Shown piece after piece: positions 1 to 13,600 of a stretch of 64,000 nt of DNA. Made by a program: the position numbers and the translations under genes. The stretch lies in the NCBI GenBank assembly GCA_028622995.1, contig JAJQJQ010000086.1:186001-250000 (forward strand), given 5' to 3'. Under the pieces are notes generated by a model, which searched no databases, was not told the origin of the DNA, and saw only the letters and a program-made list of their open reading frames with translations. Positions within the stretch are counted from its first letter, which is position 1; every line of letters starts with the position of its first letter. Source of the DNA: Panagrolaimus kolymaensis (lineage: Eukaryota > Nematoda > Chromadorea > Rhabditida > Panagrolaimidae).

Positions 1-1820
1 CGTCGTTCGAGAAAAAAATATAGCAGAAAAGCGTCAAAATTGTTTGAACAGAAGAAAGAAGGAAAAAACAGGATTGAAAGTTTGAAAGTTTATGTCTGCG
101 CGAAAAAAAAGGAGAGAAAGAAATATTTAGGAACGAACGGAAAATCGAGAGACGGGAAAAGTAAAGATAGAAAATTGACAAGGCGTAACAACAGCCTGCC
201 TGTTTAACAAGATTTATATAAGATGGATGCAAAGAAAGAAAAAAGTAAACATTCAAGGATAAAATAAAAATACATATATACATACATAATGAGATAAATA
301 TTATATTTATATCCAAGAATGATTGGGAACTACAGGATATGGGATAATGGCTGTGGACTTTGGATTTTTTGTGAAATTAAATTACAGAATTGATTAAGCA
401 ACTGACTGTCGTTAGGTCCAGTAAGAAGCCAACAAAAAAGCATGAAAAACGTTTAACTGTTAAAAGTGCAAGGATATGCGGATTCGAAAGATCCTGAAAA
501 TAGAAGCTTTAATTAAACGAAATTAAGCAAGCTGCTTTCACTCAAACATTTACACTTAAATCACTCTTTAATTCTCCCAGCGGTGAAAGTAAAGAATATT
601 TCGTCAAAAATGGCACAAATTTTTTGAATGAAAGAAAAAGCAATACAAAAATGAAGCAATATAATTATTTTTTATGATTTAAAAAAAAGAATTGAAGCCA
701 AAAAGCAAAAACAAATTGAGCTAATAAACCCATAGCTTTTAGGTAGTAACATTCTACTATTGAATCAAAAAAAGAAAGTGAAACTTTAATTGTAACGTTT
801 CATACCAAAAAGTGTTGAAACAAAAATCTTATTCCACCTTTCAAATTAAAATAAAAAATAATTTCCATGAAAGAAATACTTACAAAATTACCAACAAAAA
901 AAGAAGAAGCTTTTTTATCCATTCTTTTTTGAAATTTATTTCACCACTTCAAAAATCACTGCTTTCATGAAAAGAAAAAGAAAGAGAAATCACATTTTGG
1001 TATCAAATTTCTGATATAAAAACAAATCTTTTTTTTCTTTCATGTCTCAATAATTCTTCTACTAACACTAACTTCTTTTTTACCAACGACATCATAATCG
1101 TTTTACTTTTTTTTTTCGTTTTGGATTGTCTTCAACCAAGCTTTTCGAGTAAGGAGTATTCGATCGGTGGAGTGTGTTTGACTCAGCTTAAAAGATTTGA
1201 CCACTTAAAAAAGAAGGAAAAGAAAGAAAAGAAAAAAGCGACATTTTAAAGAAATAATAAAAGCATGAGATTTTTTCATTTGAGAGAGTGAGAGAAGAAG
1301 GAACATGACTAAAGACAAGATTTTTGAGTGGAGATAAAAGAGCTTATTGAAATCCATTTATCTTTCCCTACTATATTATTGTATTATTGCTGCTGCATTT
1401 TTTTTCATCTTGACTAAATCAAACATTATTAAAAAAATATCTGAAGAAAAAAAAATTAACTAGGCTTTTTCAAGTAAAAAAGCCAAGAAGTCTCAATGAA
1501 CTTTTTTTAAATTAAAAAGTGTTAAAGATTTTCAATAAAAATATATTATTTATTATTTATTTTTTTCATTGATTACAAAACATAATACAACTAACTATAC
1601 AAAGTATACCCGAAATAACTGATAATAATATCATACAAATATATTCTATAGCAACAAAATAATAATAATGGAAATGTGAGCTCAAAATTATTTTTCTGAT
1701 ATATTTAATGTTTACTTACTTACTCTAAGACTTAAATCTAATAAAAATTTGAGATTTTTGTAATGAGCCTAAATTAATTAAAAGAGATGAGATAGGAAAA
1801 ATAGTAATAATTATATAGGA
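1..1820. other. AT-rich non-coding stretch
   Basis: I see no convincing exon on either strand. The stretch is made of poly-A and poly-T runs. It lies beyond the 3' end of the first Hsp70 gene, so its last part should hold that gene's 3' untranslated region. Confidence 0.6.
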
Positions 1821-3512
1821 TTATTTCTTAACATTTTGATCTTTGAGTAATTGGGATTTATAGTTAATTTTACATGGAATACCTTTTGTGACAACTTCAA
1901 CAATTCCATTTTTGTTTACTTTAATGATAACATTAACCTTTACGTTTCCTGCTGGCTTCGGTGGTAAATCAATAAGTTCGATGCTACCAATATGCGTGTT
2001 TCGATCTAAATCATCACTGTAACCTTCATATAACTGAAATGTTTGATTGTAAAAAATAATATGGTAAAATAAATTATTTACCGCAATTTCTGCCTTTGTT
2101 TGATTGTCCTCTGATGTTGTTAAAGTGATAGACTTTTCTTCACCATAGGGAGAATTACTATCAAAAACTTTTTGAAATTTAGCTTTGCCATTTTCTTCTA
2201 CTTCAATTCCGATTTTTAGTGCAACTGCATCTTGAAGTTCTATATTTTTTATATCGTTTCTTGTGGATTGTTGTCCAAGTTTCGCGGCCCATCGGGTTGC
2301 ACCAAGTGCAACAATTTCTTCGGCATTTACGGTTTTAGAGAATTTTGCTTCATTAAAAAACTCTTTTAACAATTTGTTTATCATTGGCATTTTAGAAGCT
2401 CCGCCGACAAACAAAACATGATTTATTTCATGCCCTTTCATAGCGTCAGCTTTGAGTATATCATATATTTTCTCTCTCACAGATTCCATAAGTTTGGATG
2501 AAAGCTCTTCAAAGTTTGGTCGAGTTAAAACAACATCATTAGCATCGTTATGAATTTCACTAAGTTGTATTCTGGAAAGCACTACCATTAGCGGCTTTAA
2601 TAAATTAAATGAAAACTTACATCGCGTCCTCTGCTTGACTCAAGGATTCTTTTGCCTCTTTGGCCATTTCCATTATTTTATATCTTTTCCTTGGTAATTT
2701 ACTCATGTCAAAATTTGGAACTTGCTTTATCAATTCCTTTTTTATCCAGTCAATAATAACCCAATCAAAATCTCGTCCACCAAGTTTAGAATTACCCCCA
2801 AGCGCTAGTACTTTAAAATGGTTAGCATTGATGACTTGAATAACAGTAACATCAAAAGTTCCACCACCCATATCAAATACAAACAAGATTTCTCCATTCG
2901 TATATGAATGTTCCATTCCATACGCAATAGCCGCGGCAGTAGGCTCACAAACAACTTGCATTACATTCAATTTTGCCATGTCGGCCGTTTCAAGGATTTT
3001 ACTTTTTTGTTCCGAACTAAAATATGCTGGTACGGTGATAACAACACCTTCAATTTTATCATCAATATATGATTTAAGTTTTTCTAAAATTTTCGATGAA
3101 ATAACTTCAGGAGTATAAGTTTTGCCATCAATTTTATAATTACAATATCCAGTTTCTCGATCCCGTGATGTTTCAAACGTCCATTGTTTTTTAAAAGTCG
3201 TTACCAATGTATCGGTAGCCTTCGTGCCCAGTAACCGTTTATTATCTAAAAGGGAATATTAACCTCATTCAAAATTATTAAAGCCCTAAACTAACCATAT
3301 AATAATCTTTCAGGATGTTTATGTCCATAATTTTTTGCACTTTTTCCTACATAAATTTCATCTTTATTTTCCCCAATATATACAAACGATGGCGTCAGCC
3401 TAGATCCATCGGGAGCTGACACTACTTCAGCTCTATCATATTTATATACAGCAATACAACTATTATTAGTACCAAGATCAATACCAACATAAATACCATT
3501 TCCTTTTACCAT
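1821..3512 (-). CDS. Hsp70-family protein lacking lid and EEVD (copy A)
   Basis: Cytosolic-type Hsp70 chaperone, an ATP-driven binder of unfolded proteins. Exons on the minus strand: 3512-3296, 3245-2621, 2571-2082, 2033-1821; about 514 residues. The ATG at 3512 is chosen because copy B starts with the same MVKGNG; the frame upstream has only a GTG. The ATPase domain carries GIDLGTNNS near residue 12, FDMGGGTFDVTVI near 195 and VLFVGGASKMPMI near 333. The beta substrate-binding domain follows (about 390-510). The protein ends there: the helical lid and the EEVD tail of a usual 640-residue Hsp70 are absent. The last intron is only 48 bp and is open in frame, but copy B shows it is spliced. Whether it is heat-inducible cannot be told. 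It is transcribed divergently from copy B. Confidence 0.88.
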
Positions 3513-4989
3513 AATCACTCAAACCTTTTTTCTTTTTCTTTTTGTAATTCAATGGCATCGGCGGAATAAAAATAATGGTAAAATTTAAATATTAAAAATG
3601 TGATGAAATAAATTTAAAAAATATGTGTATGTATTATTTTATCGATAATTTCAAATCAAGAAACATCAGCATCAGTATAAAAAAATGATGATGAAAGCCG
3701 TTTAAGTATACCCTGAAAATTAATTATTAAAAGTTAAAATCAATATTTTCTGACAAAAAATGGTGACAAAAAACATTACGCAATAATTTCAAAACAAGCA
3801 AAAAAACTAAGGTTTAACTCGAGTGAGACACATCTGATAATTTTTATATAGGAAGTATTCTGTTGAATCATAAAATTGAAAAAGGGGCAGGTAAAAGAGG
3901 TAACTTTTATTATCAAAAAAAGTTTTGAAATCATGTTAGTGCTCAAGATTGTGAATGATAGTAGTAAACTTTCTAGAAACAGCATAACTAATTTAAAAAC
4001 GGAAAAGGCTATAACTTTTATCAACGACTAATGCTTATTAATAAACATTTCATATATTTATTTGTCTTAAAATAATTCTCGTCTTTTGTGATAAAGGAAC
4101 TATCAATATTTTCTATCGTAAAATTAAATTCATATTTAAAAAATATTTAGACATTTATAAAATTGCCTACGCTTCAATTAAAGCTACAAAAATTTTCGCC
4201 ACGTTTCAAGACTTTTATTTACTTGTTATCATCTTATTTTTATGTTTAATCATAGAAAAGTGATAAAATATATATTTATATTTATATTTTACAGTATGAG
4301 TAATAATGCTAAGAAAAATCTGCTTCAGAAGAAAGCAGCGCTATTTCGTTTATAAAAAATAATATTTATAAATTTTCACTATTCTTAATTTAAAGGATAT
4401 CGTGTCATTGAGAAAGATTTTTAATTAGCTATTCATGGTAAATCTGGGTAATTCTCACAAAATAAACGCTATTAAAATTGCATTCTAAAATATATGAATT
4501 GATTTCGTTATGTTTAGCAGAATGAAGAAATTTTTTAATCAAACATGATTTTTTTGCTTTTTAGAGGGCAATCAAATGGAAAGCTAAAACTTTCCTATTT
4601 TTCCTAACTATAAAATATGGATGATGGGTAATGAAATATTCGAAATCCCTCTTTTTTTTAAATTATTATTCGACAAAACAACTATACACATCCTAATCTT
4701 TTCACTAACCTAAGAATAACGAAAAACAAAAAAACCCAACCACAAGCATTCATTTATTTAGCGATCAATAAATTTTATGGTTTAATGAAGAAAAAAAGGA
4801 AATAGCCATACACAGAAGAAAAAATGCAAGTTATTGATAAGATAAGGAAATCAGTAAGAGTTAAGAAAGACCATCCATCTCTCGCACAGGCAATACTGAT
4901 TTATAACGAGCACGTTTTTTTGGGCTTTTGTTTATTTTTAAATTATTTTTAATTTTAATTGTGTTTGTCAACATTATTTTTTAAATACT
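3513..4989. promoter_or_regulatory. shared intergenic region of the divergent Hsp70 pair
   Basis: About 1.5 kb between two head-to-head genes must hold both promoters. One TTCTAGAA at 3971-3978 fits the core of a heat-shock element (TTC, two bases, GAA), but no third adjoining repeat is visible, so the match is weak. No coding exon is seen. Confidence 0.4.
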
Positions 4990-6742
4990 ATGGTAAAAGG
5001 AAATGGGGTTTATGTTGGTATTGATTTCGGCACAAACAACAGCCGCATTGCCGTCTATAAATATGATAGAGCTGAAGTAGTGTCAGCTCCCGATGGTGAA
5101 TAAATTTTTTTAGGTTTGTAAAGTAACATAATTTAGGTTCTGTTTTGACACCATCTTATGTATATATTGGAGAAAATAAAGATGAAATTTATGTAGGAAA
5201 AAGCGCTAAAAATTATGGACATAAACATCCTGAAAGATTATTATATGGTAAGTTTGTAGGAAATTATGTACATAAACTCGTAAATTAAGAATGCCTAAAG
5301 TAAACCAATTTCAGACTGTAAAAGATTACTTGGAACAAAAACTACCGATTCGCTTGTAAAAATATTTAAAAAACAATGGACGTTTGAAACATCACGAGAT
5401 CGAGAAACTGGATATTGTAATTATAAAATTGATGGAAAAATTTATACTCCAGAAGAAATTTCATCAAAGATATTAAAAAAGCTTACGAGTTATATCGACG
5501 ACAGAATTGAGGGCGTCGTTATTACAGTGCCGGCTTATTTCAGCTCTGAACAGAAGGAAAAAATTTTAGAAGCTGCGAAAATGGCTGAATTAGAAATTTT
5601 ACAAGTTGTTTGTGAACCCACAGCTGCGGCTATTGCTTATGGAATGGAACATTCATATAAGAATGGCGAAATTATGTTTGTTTTTGATATGGGTGGTGGC
5701 ACCTTTGATGTTACCGTAATTAAAGTGTTGAATGCTAACGAATTCAAAGTCATTGCTCTTGGCGGAGATGCACAATTGGGAGGAAGAGATTTCGACGGAG
5801 TTATCTTTGAGTGGATAATAACTGAATTAACAAAGCAAGTTCCAAAATTTATTTTGGATAAATTACCAAGAAAAAAGTTTAAAATAATGGAAATGGCCAA
5901 AGAAGCAAAAGAATCTTTGAGTCAAGCAGAAGGCGCAATGTAAGGTTTAGAATCGTTAAGTATAATTACTATATTTAATGTTTTTTAGAATTCAACTTAG
6001 CGAAATTCATAATGATGCAAACGATGTTGTTTTAACTCGACAAATGTTTGAAGACCTTTCTGATAAAAATATGAAAAAAGTAAAAGAAAAAATCTTTGAT
6101 ATATTAAAATCAGACACGATGAAAGAATATGAGATTAACCATGTTCTTTTTGTTGGTGGAGCGTCGAAAATGCCTATGATAAACAAATTATTGAAGGAAT
6201 TTTTTAATAAGGCAAATTTCTCGGACACCCAAAACGCAGAAGAGATTGTTGCACTTGGAGCTACTCGATGGGCAGCTAAACTTGGCCAACAATCTACTCG
6301 TACGGATATTAAAAAACTTGAAATTCATGATGCAGTGGCATTAAAAATCGGGATTGAGATTGTTGAAAATGGACAAACAAAATTTCAAAAAGTCTTTGAT
6401 AGTAATTCTCCCTATGGCTTGGAAAAAATATTAACTTTAACAACATCAGAAGACAACCAAACAAAAACTGAAGTTGCAGTAAGTTTTTTAAACTTTATGT
6501 ACTTTTAAAATAACATTTTTTTAAAATTTGTTTAGTTATACGAAGGCTACAGCGATGATTTAGATTTAAACAAACATTTTGGTAGTATCGAACTTTGTAA
6601 TTTGCCTCCAAAACCAGCGGGTGAAATCAAAGTTAACGTAAAAATTAAAGTTGATAAAAATGGTATTGTTGAAGTTTCAACTGATGATAGTGCGTCGTCG
6701 TGTATCATTAAATATAAATCACAATTAACTGAGAGAAAATGA
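4990..6742 (+). CDS. Hsp70-family protein lacking lid and EEVD (copy B)
   Basis: Paralogue of copy A. Exons 4990-5095, 5137-5247, 5315-5939, 5989-6478, 6536-6742; about 512 residues. It has GIDFGTNNS near residue 12, FDMGGGTFDVTVI and VLFVGGASKMPMI, then a beta substrate-binding domain ending in KYKSQLTERK and a stop. As in A, the helical lid and EEVD motif are missing, so loss of the lid predates the duplication. It has one intron more than A, after the codons APD near residue 35; the other three intron positions and phases are the same. Without a lid, substrate release should be fast and EEVD-reading TPR co-chaperones should not bind (inference from Hsp70 biochemistry). Confidence 0.9.
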
Positions 6743-7632
6743 AATTGACGTTGTGTTGTGAAAATAACTTCCACATTTATTTTTAAAATTTTAATACAGT
6801 TAAATTCAAAAAATTATAATTATTTGCTTTTAAATTTATTTTATTAAAGAAAAACAAACAAAAAAATCAATTTTTTTATATGTAGCTTATTTGCATAATC
6901 AAAAGCCAAAAAGAGCCATGTTTTCTCAATAAACACGACTCATTAGACTAATTACTCATCCTTTCTCACTCTTTTTTTCTTTGTCGGTAAAAAAATATTA
7001 AATCATAAGGACATGCATGCCGAAAAAAGGAACTCCCGAATATTTTGAGTATCTCACAAGAAAAATAAAGGAAGTCCCGATATTTTTTGCACTTACTAAT
7101 CCTTGTTTTTATATTTTTTTGTTGAGTCAAACAAAGCATGACTAAATAAATAAACATTTTTTAAAGGAAGCGACAAGGTTTGGCTCGAGATTATTATGCA
7201 ATGAGTCAATCCGGGAACATTCTTTTGATGTAAAAAAAAGAGTAACGGAAAATGAACAGTTTTTTGCAATTTTTGATAACTATTATTTTTGTTATTAAAT
7301 TTTTTTCCACTAAAATCACTTTATTTTTCAATCAAATCACAAACATAAAAAATCATTAATCAAGTCACAAATAAAAAAACATATAATATCTAAAGCTGTC
7401 AAAAAATACCATTGAGTTCATTTTCTTTTAAATTTACTTAAAAAACACAAAAAATAAAAGTTACTAAAAAAATTTGAGCTCCATTCTTTTTTACAATGTT
7501 AAAATATTTTAAAGGGTTTTAGGAATTAATAAATTAAAGTATTACAAAAAAAATAAAATACAAAAAAATTTGATTTCTTCTTTTTTCGAGTTTACAAAAA
7601 CATTTGAAGTTTGAAAGTTTATTTATTTTTTT
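6743..7632. other. convergent intergenic stretch
   Basis: Lies between the 3' end of Hsp70 copy B and the 3' end of the zinc-finger gene. I see only AT-rich sequence that should contain both 3' untranslated regions. Confidence 0.5.
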
Positions 7633-10600
7633 TTATCGATAACCGTAAAAGAATGGTTGAGGTTGAAATCCAGACATCATGGGGTTTTGGAACTAAAATT
7701 AAAGCCAAAATTATTTAATTTTTATAAATTTTAATAATGATAAAATAAGCAACTAAAAAATGCCACTAATTTTTGAACTTTGTTCCATCGCTTAAACTTT
7801 ATTTTCAACTTACCACATCAAATTGATTATTCTCCATCTTTCCTGGAACAATTGAAGTCAAATTTGAACCATCCAAATCCATTTTAATAAAAGATTTATT
7901 ATCCATATTTGGCGGGGATCCAAAGCTGGGATCTGTCAAAGGTGTAGTTGCAGAAGCATGGCCCGAATCCAATGATTCATCATGGCTTGTTGGAGTTTGA
8001 GAGCCACCTTTTTTATTTTTTGTATGTGACTAAAAAAATAGGAAATAAAAAATTCATTAAACCCAAAAAAAGCAATTTTCATTTGGGAAATTTTTGGGAA
8101 AGTTAAAATGGCGGCCTTTTATGGTAGAAGCAAAAATGGGGCAAAATTAAATTCATTTTCAAATGTTTTTTTATTTGAATCGTTTTTTTTCTTGCACAAA
8201 TGATAGTCGTTTTTTCTTGTAAGTGACAGTTTTAAAAGTGAACAAAAAATTTGTTTTTTGAACAAATGTGTTTTTTTTATTGGATGAACGGAAGGAAAAC
8301 CAAAAAAAGAGAAAAGACTTTCAAAAAAAGATCTACAATGAAAACTAAAAAATGCTGAGAGAATTACTGTATTGAAAAAAAACTGGCTTTGCTTTTTTGG
8401 CGGCAGAAAAAAATAACTTCTTTAAAAAAGTTTGTGTGATTTTTTAAAAAAAACTTTGAAACATCTATTAGAAGAGAGTAATCGAAAAATGAAAACTATT
8501 GACGAAAAATGATTGCAATCTTTTTAAATTTGTTGGGTTTTGCATTTAATTCATCGTATTTTTACGCTCTTTTTTGTTAATGAAAAAATTAGCTAATACT
8601 TTTAGAATACAATCTTAAACTAATAAAATTCAATAAGGGATAAAATGGATAGTAAGCATTTGCTGAGAATTATTGACAAAAAAATATATTCTCAATTTCT
8701 CCAAAAAATCGATTAATGTTTCCCTTTTTTCTTGAAATCATTCTTTTTGTGTTAATTCAATAATGTTTTTAAACCCTATAGTTAATCAAAATAAATCTTC
8801 GCCAAAAAAACAATAAAGCAATTTATTTTATTTTTTTTGTCCTCAAAAATTGAAACATTAGGCAATCGCTTTTTTTCTCATTCTTATATGTACTTTTTTT
8901 CAAACGTGCCAATTGTCACCCTTACTTTTTTTCTTCGCGCACACAAAAAACGAAGAAGAAGACATCATCAAGCAAAAAGAAAAGAAAAGAAATTAGAACA
9001 GATGCCATTGCAAAGAAAAAAAAACTATTTTAATTGCGCAATCAACGTTTACTTTTTTATGTAACACAAAAAAATTATTTTGGCTTCAAAGGATATAATT
9101 AAGCTACTGTTCCACAAAAAATAAAATTCTCAAAAAGTCATCATTTTGCATAAAAGTTTTTGCTTTTTCTTGATGCATGTGTGACTATTTTTTAGTTATT
9201 CAGTCGATACAGTAATCATTGAAAAAAAGCAAGCGATTACCAAAAAAAATTTGGGGTGTAAGACTTTTGTAAAAGTGTAAAAAAATTTTTAAACTTACCT
9301 TTAAATGCTTTCTTAAACTTGATGGATGTGTATAAGATTTTCCACAATTTTTTGGGCATAAATATGGCTTTTCTTGTGAATGAACATGCATATGCTTTTT
9401 TCGATCACTGCTATTTGCAAATGTTTTAGCACAATTGAAACATTGAAATGGTTTTTCACCTAAAAAAATAAATAAATAAAGTTTTTATTTTAATTTTTTC
9501 CACAAAGATTTTGTTGTTCTTGTTTTTGCTAAATCAAAGAAACTGAAGACGACCTTGAAAAGAAAAAACCAGAGTGGCAGAGCAGATGAAAAAAAGTTGG
9601 TTTTTAGAAACAAAAATAAAATGCATTAAAAGATCAAAGAAATTAGAGAAGCTTAATATTTTATTTAACTAATTAGAAAAATGGATTGAAAAATAAAAAA
9701 ACTTATAAAAACAAAGAATTAGTGCTTTTGTGATAGTAATTCAATTATGTAAAATACTGTCAAAATATGATTTCTCTCTTGATGATAGTAATCAAAAAAT
9801 GAAAATTACTGTCAAACTTTTTTTTACTTTTATTTTTTAATTTTTTTTCTAACAAATTTTAATAATAGCCTTTTATAAACTTCCCTGCCATTCCTTTAAT
9901 GCATTAAAGTTAAGTTAACAGTGTCACATTTTTCTTTTTGTTCAAAATTTCAATGATTTTTTTTTTTTCACAGGCTTGTGTAAACAAATCCGACACACAA
10001 ATACAATTGTTTCATTTTTTGATTCACCCTAAAGGTTTCTTTTCACACTTTAATTTTTAAGAAATTCCACCTGGTTTTTGCGCATTCATTCAATTGTTTC
10101 AATTTATTTTTACATTCGTTTATTCTTTTGCTACTTAAGTGACTGATCCTTCCCTCTCTCATGGATGCTGTTGTCGTTGGTGTTGCTTGCTGCTGTTCCC
10201 TCATTTTTTCTTTCTTTCTATTAATGCCCAAGCTGCTGCTGCTCAAGTAACTTTTTTTTTGTTCTCTAAGAGAATAATATCAACCGAACGAACACCACAT
10301 CTGCTTTTTCTTAGACTTGGATTCTGATTTTCTTTTTTTTTTTGAAATAGTGAGACAAAAGTCAAGGATGAAGTTATTGAGTAAGCGCATGACTTAAGTA
10401 TTATATAAGAGTAAGTAGGGAGAGATTATCCAGAGGTAAAATGTCAAGTAATTTTTTATGATAAAATAAATATGCTTAAAGGTTGAAACAATTCGTTGAA
10501 GTAAGGACAGTAAACAAATTCAAGCGATTTTTTTATAAAATTGGTTACTCTCATGATAGTGAATAAAAAATTCAAAATATCGTCAAGGATTAATTACTCT

Positions 10601-13600
10601 CTTCTTTAAAAAATTATTTATGGAAGCTTTTGTAATGCTAATATCAGCCCCACTACACCTATAAAAAGGGTCTTCGACCCTGACTTCATAAATTATGTTG
10701 ACAATTCTTATTTTTTTTTTCTGAGGTGCTTCATTGTTTCATAAATTTTTTTTGCCATGGCTTTTGTCATATTTTAATTGCTTTCTCTCGATTTCCGGAT
10801 TTTTTGTATTGAAAGAAAAATGGCCAAACTCGCCAAATCATTTTTTTTTTCATAAGAAAAGGAAAGGTTAATGCTTCCGTTTTTGGCAAAAAAAGGTAAG
10901 GCAAAGAAAAGACTTCCTCGAAAGGAAAAAAATGAAAGAAAATTCAAAAGACAAGACAAAAAGGCAACAAGTCGATGTTGGCCAAAAAAAAGACAGGAAA
11001 AAAAGTGTCAAATTTAACAGATTTATAAAAAGAGAGATGTAGGAAGGATGTAATTATTTGTAAATAAACGATTAAAAAAAGTGGTGTAATAAAGTAAACA
11101 ATAATTAAAAATTTTGATTGTGGAAAGAAAGAAGAAAAAAGTTTAAGAGATAGTAAGCTAATTTTGCAAACTATTGAAGAAAGATAATTACTGTGTTTTG
11201 TAAGAGTAAAAATTTTAGACAATTTTTTGTTAATTTTATTTACTAACAGACTAAAATAAACTTTTTGCATTTTCTATTCTTTTTCAAATTTTCTCCCTCA
11301 TATTTTTCAACATTACTGTCACAAAGTAAACTTCTTCTTTTCTTTTTTAAATTTGTTACCAAAAACCGTTGCATGTGAACGAACAAAAATCTCTCTCATT
11401 CGATTTATCTTTCAAAATAAAAAGTTGCCATTCAACGAAGAAAAATGTGATCCGATTTGCATTTTTCTTTTTCTTCTTCAATTGTTCATTCATGATCATC
11501 GTAAAACTTTTCTTTATTCGCTCCTGTCACATTAGTAATGTCTCCAAAGTATTTTATCCTTTTTTGAAAAACGAAAAAATGCTTTTCTTTATTTTGTAAA
11601 AAAAAATCAAAAAATAAAATAAAGCTTCCCTTTTTTGGTTGGTAGAAGAGACTCGATTTTTTTAGTTTTGGTAGTACCCTTCAACTTTCATAACCAAACC
11701 CCAAAAATAATTTTTTTCGATTAAAATCATTTTTTTCAGTCTGCGTCAGAAAAAAAAAGACGGTTTATAAGAAATTATTAAAAGTTGATTAAAAATAAAA
11801 AATTGAAAGTGTGAAAATGATTTTCAATCTGAAACAGCAACGACGAAAGAAAAAAAAATTGATTATTATTTTAAGAAAAGAGTTAATCGATTTTTTGGGG
11901 TGCGATAGTTTTCTTTCTTTCTTCGAAAAACGAGAAATAATGATTTTGCGGGAAATGAAAGGAATTAAAGAATTTTTTCTTTGATGCGCGTGGGAAGATT
12001 AAATGTGTTTTTGGTTTTTTTGAAAAAATAAAATGGAGAGAGAGGCACGCAAAGTGAAAAAAAGGTAGCGTGAAAGAAAGAAAGCAAAAGAAGAAAGGTA
12101 GAAATAAATGTACGGTAGTTGTCCATGTGCATGGGCGAGCCAATATTAAATTGAAAAAGAAATACAAGAATTTAGAGGAAAAATCAAATTAGCATAAATG
12201 AGTAATAAAAAAAGAATAAAGAGATAGCGTAACAAAAATTTATTAGGTCAAGAAGTTTGAAAATTTTCTTTGGCTCCTAAAGTGATGAGAAGAGATAATA
12301 CAAAATTCTTGAGAATAATAGTTTTCTGATTTTCGTATTTTTTTGCTTTTGTTTTTTCTGTTAGCTTTCTCGAAAGCTTTTTTTATACCGTACTTTTGCC
12401 ATCCTTCAAACTTTTTGACCGCTCACCTCTCTTTTTCATTCTTCTCCAACATCTCAAATTTCAAAAACACTAAAACAATTCTCACTCATCTTGTTTTTGT
12501 CCAAATAAAAAAATCAACAAACTCCAAAAAAATAAAATAAAACTTATTGTAGCTTCGATGTTCTACATAAAAAAAATTTTTTATGTAAACATGGCACTTT
12601 TTGTGTCCACATTTATTCAAACTTTTTTTTATGGTAGGTTTCACACTTAATTTTTTTGTTTGACAGCTTCGCTACTCAATTCACAATGAGTGAAGATGAG
12701 TGACACAGTAGCTTCTTCTTTTTCGTTTTCAATAAACTTTGACCTGAGTAAAAAATGTCTTCGTCGTCGTCGTTCACTAAATTGGTTTCTCCCGATTTGT
12801 CGCCATTCGATTGCGCAATTTATCCGTTCAAATACACAAAACAATTCAAAAATATATAATAAAAAAAGTTCATCAGCTCTTTTACGTTTGGAGGAAGTTG
12901 AAGGAAGGATAATAATTTGTTGCAAAAAAAGATTTTTTTATTGGAACATGATTTTTTTTGCCAGCAATTTTCATGGCAAGCAAATTGGTCTTGCGTCAGT
13001 CAAACTATTGGGGATCGACGTATTAATCCTTCCTTTCGAAGATGATGATTGCCTTCCTTTATTTTTGATTATTTGATTGGAAAGAAATGAGATAGAAAAC
13101 CAAATCTTCTTCTTTCCACCGATTAAATAACAACTGATTTTTCGCGGATTTAAAAAGGAATAAGAAAAAAACCGTAAGAATTTTTTTCGACAAAAGAAAG
13201 AAGATCAAGTGAAGCGAGATAAATTTGAAATGACAATAGGTGAGAAAAAAAGAAAGAAAATACAGACAATAAAAACAAATATTAGAAGAAGAAAAAAAGT
13301 TTGAAATGCCAAAGGAAAAAAATAAAACTTTAGTGAATAATGAATACTGTAATTTTAGCTGATAGAAGCTTTAGTAGCAACGAAAATGTTTCAGTATCCC
13401 AGGAAGCTTTATGAATAATTTCTCAATTCTTGAATTTACAAAAAATCTATTCAATCTCCTCCAAAATTAATTCCCTTCAATCCAAATGTTTCAAAAATGG
13501 TTCCCATTGCGTATGCGCATGTTTCAATTTCCATTCTTCTCTTTCTTTTTCCTTCTATTTCAAAACTCATCCCGAAAAATAAACCATTTTTTCAATTGTT

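Noticed and set aside
3971..3978. TTCTAGAA as a heat-shock element
   Set aside because: Only two of the three needed alternating repeats are present, and such 8-mers are frequent enough by chance; kept only as a weak note.
10667..10681. Short strong hairpin AGGGTCTTCGACCCT in the Zic intron
   Set aside because: A single 6-bp stem without conserved surroundings; no RNA family is recognised and there is no second copy.
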